DNA of 6,798 bases from Candidatus Geothermarchaeota archaeon (GTDB lineage: Archaea > Thermoproteota > Nitrososphaeria > Geothermarchaeales > JDFR-13), in NCBI GenBank assembly GCA_015522055.1, contig WAMZ01000056.1, positions 1 to 6,798 of the forward strand. The letters run 5' to 3'. The first letter of the stretch is position 1; each line of letters opens with the position of its first letter. Below the pieces are notes generated by a model that did no database searches, had not been told where the DNA came from, and was given only the letters and a program-made list of their open reading frames with translations. Position numbers and translations under genes: made by a program. Shown piece by piece: positions 5,480-6,798 of this stretch.

Positions 5480-6448
5480 TTACCTTATTATGTTCTCTAA
5501 GATTTTTCTCCCTTCATCTACTAACCAGTGGATAAACTCCTTTACACTCATTATTTTATGTGGATATGATGCTGCGAATGACACATATTTATATACCTTT
5601 TCACCACTAATATCCTCCTCCCAGACCAACGGTGCCTCTCTCCAATCCGGGTCCTTAAGTAGGACCCTCTCCATCATCGCCACCCAACGCTCCATTGGGA
5701 CTTTACCTCTAAGCTCCATAACCTCAATGAAATCCTTCTGGCTAGGCGGCGAGAGTATTCGGTAAATTAATTCTTGATTATCCGGCTTCATATTAAGTAA
5801 GCCTTCCTTAACATGTGTTGGTAGAGGGGCCTCTTTGGTCGTCAGAAATGCGCTACCTATATAGGCCGCCTCAGCACCTAATACAAGTACCGCTAGAAAC
5901 GTATGTGGATCTCCTACTCCCCCACCGGCTATTAAGGGTTTCTTGAGGTGTCTAGCTACCCACGGGACAGCCGCCATAGTAGGTAGTTGCCGCGGGTTCT
6001 TAAAACCAAAGCCCTCCAATCCAATTAGGATAATTGCATCGGCCCCCTGCTTCTCTGCATGTAATGCGTGCCTTAAAGTAGTAACCTTATGCAACCAGAT
6101 TATATCGTTATCCTTCATCGAGTCGACCCAATCATCTGGAACCGCGTAAACAGAAGTCTCGATAACTGGTACACCTTCATCAATAGCTACTTTAAACATA
6201 TCATCTTGATATGGACACATATATAGACTTATATTAAGGCTAAACGGTTTCCCCTTCAACTCACTCTTTAGCATCCTCAACTGCCTCCTAAGACCTTCAG
6301 GCGTCCTAGCCACCGCAGCTGTGAAACAGCCCAATGCACCAGCCTTAGATACTTCGGCCGCGAACTTCCAAGTACCTAGGCCACTAAGCGCCCCCTGTAA
6401 AATTGGATACTCTATTCCAAGAAGCCTTGTAACCCTAGTCTGTAACAT
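5480..6448 (-). CDS. FMN-dependent nitronate-monooxygenase-like (NPD family) oxidoreductase
   Basis: This 322-residue TIM-barrel protein matches the 2-nitropropane dioxygenase/nitronate monooxygenase superfamily. The N-terminus VTRLLGIEYPILQGALSGLG has the usual P-[IV]-[IL]-Q-G flavin-side motif. The end of the barrel has PLIAGGGVGDPHTFLAVLVL and GAEAAYIGSAFLTTKEAP, the phosphate-binding part for FMN. In class I nitronate monooxygenases, a catalytic histidine follows GxExGG. Here the segment is IGLEGFGFKN (142-151), with Phe149 at that place, so true nitronate oxidation is doubtful. Related proteins include FabK-type enoyl reductases and many uncharacterised forms. I chose the ATG at 6448 over an in-frame GTG at 6475. 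A TATA-like box at 6481-6490 would put the RNA start near 6460, and family members usually begin near this point. It is the most upstream of three minus-strand genes, 102 nt before the prenyltransferase, perhaps sharing a redox or quinone role. Confidence 0.88.
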   Translation of the reverse strand: MLQTRVTRLLGIEYPILQGALSGLGTWKFAAEVSKAGALGCFTAAVARTPEGLRRQLRMLKSELKGKPFSLNISLYMCPYQDDMFKVAIDEGVPVIETSVYAVPDDWVDSMKDNDIIWLHKVTTLRHALHAEKQGADAIILIGLEGFGFKNPRQLPTMAAVPWVARHLKKPLIAGGGVGDPHTFLAVLVLGAEAAYIGSAFLTTKEAPLPTHVKEGLLNMKPDNQELIYRILSPPSQKDFIEVMELRGKVPMERWVAMMERVLLKDPDWREAPLVWEEDISGEKVYKYVSFAASYPHKIMSVKEFIHWLVDEGRKILENIIR

Positions 6449-6480
6449 ATCTAACCACAAAATAGATTTAGCCACAAGAC

Positions 6481-6490
6481 ATAATAAACG
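6481..6490 (-). promoter_or_regulatory. TATA-like box for the NPD-family oxidoreductase gene
   Basis: The minus strand reads CGTTTATTAT. The expected start of transcription, near 6460, lies inside the possible GTG extension and leaves about 12 nt before the ATG at 6448. This supports the shorter protein. Judged by eye. Confidence 0.38.
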
Positions 6491-6537
6491 ATGTTTGTCT
6501 CACTATATGGGTTAACTAAGTAATAGCAGTATAGAGT

Positions 6538-6546
6538 GATAAAAAG
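6538..6546 (+). promoter_or_regulatory. TATA-like box for tRNA-Trp
   Basis: GATAAAAAG ends 37 bases before the tRNA, the same spacing seen for the tRNA-Pro(UGG) box. A second AT-rich run closer to the gene (6561-6574) is too near to give a 5' leader. Confidence 0.33.
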
Positions 6547-6609
6547 TTATTATTTACTTCATTAAAACTAAATTATTGAAGTTGGGGCCGTAGCCTAGCC
6601 AGGCAGGGC

Positions 6610-6626
6610 AGGACTTCACCCCTGAA
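6610..6626 (+). other. tRNA-Trp intron 1 (17 nt, position 25/26)
   Basis: The sequence folds into a complete bulge-helix-bulge. The central four-pair helix is CAGG (6604-6607) with CCTG (6621-6624). The 5' three-base bulge is GC^A (6608-6610) and the 3' bulge is AA^A (6625-6627). The inner helix is GG/CC (6611-6612 with 6619-6620), closed by a six-base loop, and the outer helix is GG/CC (6602-6603 with 6628-6629). Cutting after the second base of each bulge removes exactly 17 bases and restores C25-A26. The agreement of splice geometry with mature tRNA structure makes this call strong. Confidence 0.88.
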
Positions 6627-6638
6627 ACCGGGCTCCAG

Positions 6639-6702
6639 ATCCCTCCCGAACGGGAGGCACCAAGGGTATGCGGACCCTGTTAGAGGGGATGATAGAGACG
6701 AT
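6639..6702 (+). other. tRNA-Trp intron 2 (64 nt, position 37/38), junctions inferred
   Basis: The ends are set by the need for a seven-base loop CTCCAGA and a CCGGG/CCCGG stem. Inside are two strong hairpins, CCTCCC-GAAC-GGGAGG (6642-6657) and AGGGT/ACCCT (6663-6678), and a GGGTAT/ATACCC pairing (6664-6669 with 6701-6706) that could compete with the anticodon stem. The expected central helix, CTCC with the four bases before the 3' bulge (GACG), does not pair. No clear box C (RTGATGA) or box D (CTGA) pair is present, although archaeal tRNA-Trp introns at this site can carry a C/D guide RNA. The insert may be two introns rather than one. Confidence 0.7.
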
Positions 6703-6798
6703 ACCCGGGGATCGCCGGTTCAAATCCGGCCGGCCCCACCAAACGGTATATAGTAGATGTTAGGTAAGGATGGTTGGTTCCTACATATACTATGGTGA

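Larger units (their letters stand above)
6584..6741 (+). tRNA. tRNA-Trp (anticodon CCA) with two introns
   Basis: The exons assemble into a 74-nt tRNA plus encoded CCA (6739-6741). The acceptor is GGGGCCG (6584-6590) with CGGCCCC (6731-6737), discriminator A at 6738. The D-arm is GCCT-AGCCAGGCA-GGGC (6593-6609). A26 is at 6627. The anticodon stem is CCGGG (6628-6632) with CCCGG (6704-6708), around the loop CTCCAG+A with anticodon CCA at 6635-6637. The variable region is GGATC and the T-arm is GCCGG-TTCAAAT-CCGGC. Removing 17 bases at position 25/26 and 64 bases at 37/38 is needed to give this fold. The 37/38 intron position is a known site in archaeal tRNA-Trp; the 25/26 intron is a non-canonical one of the kind frequent in Thermoproteota. 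Splicing would need the tRNA endonuclease form able to cut non-canonical sites. Confidence 0.95.

Noticed and set aside
6449..6475. GTG start nine codons upstream for the NPD-family oxidoreductase
   Set aside because: The predicted transcription start (about 6460) falls inside it, and related proteins begin close to the ATG at 6448.
6688..6702. Box C-like GATGATAG in tRNA-Trp intron 2, as in C/D-bearing tRNA-Trp introns
   Set aside because: The match to RTGATGA is poor and there is no CTGA box in the intron, so a guide RNA is not supported.
6757..6798. Short plus-strand frames after tRNA-Trp (ATG at 6757 with 13 codons to TGA; ATG at 6770 open to the edge)
   Set aside because: The first is too short to support. 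The second has AGGT just upstream but only nine codons in the window and no recognisable sequence, so it could be the start of a gene but cannot be called.

Overview
The window reads as chromosomal DNA of a hyperthermophilic archaeon, most likely a thermoproteote (Crenarchaeota). The signs are GC-rich tRNA genes in an AT-rich background, a tRNA-Trp interrupted by two introns, heavy use of AGG/AGA and ATA codons, TATA-type promoters, and archaeal Shine-Dalgarno sites (GGTGAT, GAGGT). It looks like ordinary accessory-to-core chromosome. I see no insertion sequence, CRISPR array or prophage.

Layout from left to right: (1) the 5' end of a gene for a MetRS-beta/CsaA-type tRNA-binding protein runs off the left edge on the minus strand. 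(2) It is divergent from a tRNA-Pro(UGG). (3) An unrecognised two-domain protein lies on the minus strand, divergent from (4) a plus-strand pair: a one-domain cupin and a Tat-signal metallophosphoesterase that starts with TTG. (5) Convergent with these is a membrane-anchored Clp-fold serine protease of the serine dehydrogenase proteinase (SDH) family. (6) A tRNA-Pro(CGG) follows, identical to the first tRNA-Pro except at the wobble base. (7) Three minus-strand genes come next, in transcription order: an FMN-dependent nitronate-monooxygenase-like oxidoreductase, a MenA-type UbiA prenyltransferase, and a CPBP intramembrane protease. (8) A tRNA-Trp(CCA) gene with two introns lies close to the right edge.

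The genes do not form one obvious pathway. The clearest transcription units are cupin-metallophosphoesterase (18 nt apart) and UbiA-CPBP (9 nt apart). The UbiA protein probably makes a membrane quinone precursor. The phosphoesterase, SDH protease, UbiA protein and CPBP protease all belong to the cell envelope. The three tRNA genes and the tRNA-binding protein fragment give a translation flavour, but tRNA genes are scattered in such genomes and this may be chance.

The most interesting items are the tRNA-Trp introns, the wobble-only difference between the two tRNA-Pro genes 3.6 kb apart, and the oxidoreductase that lacks the usual nitronate monooxygenase histidine. One tRNA-Trp intron sits at the unusual 25/26 position with a textbook bulge-helix-bulge; the other, at 37/38, lacks a recognisable one. 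I found no convincing previously undescribed multi-gene system.
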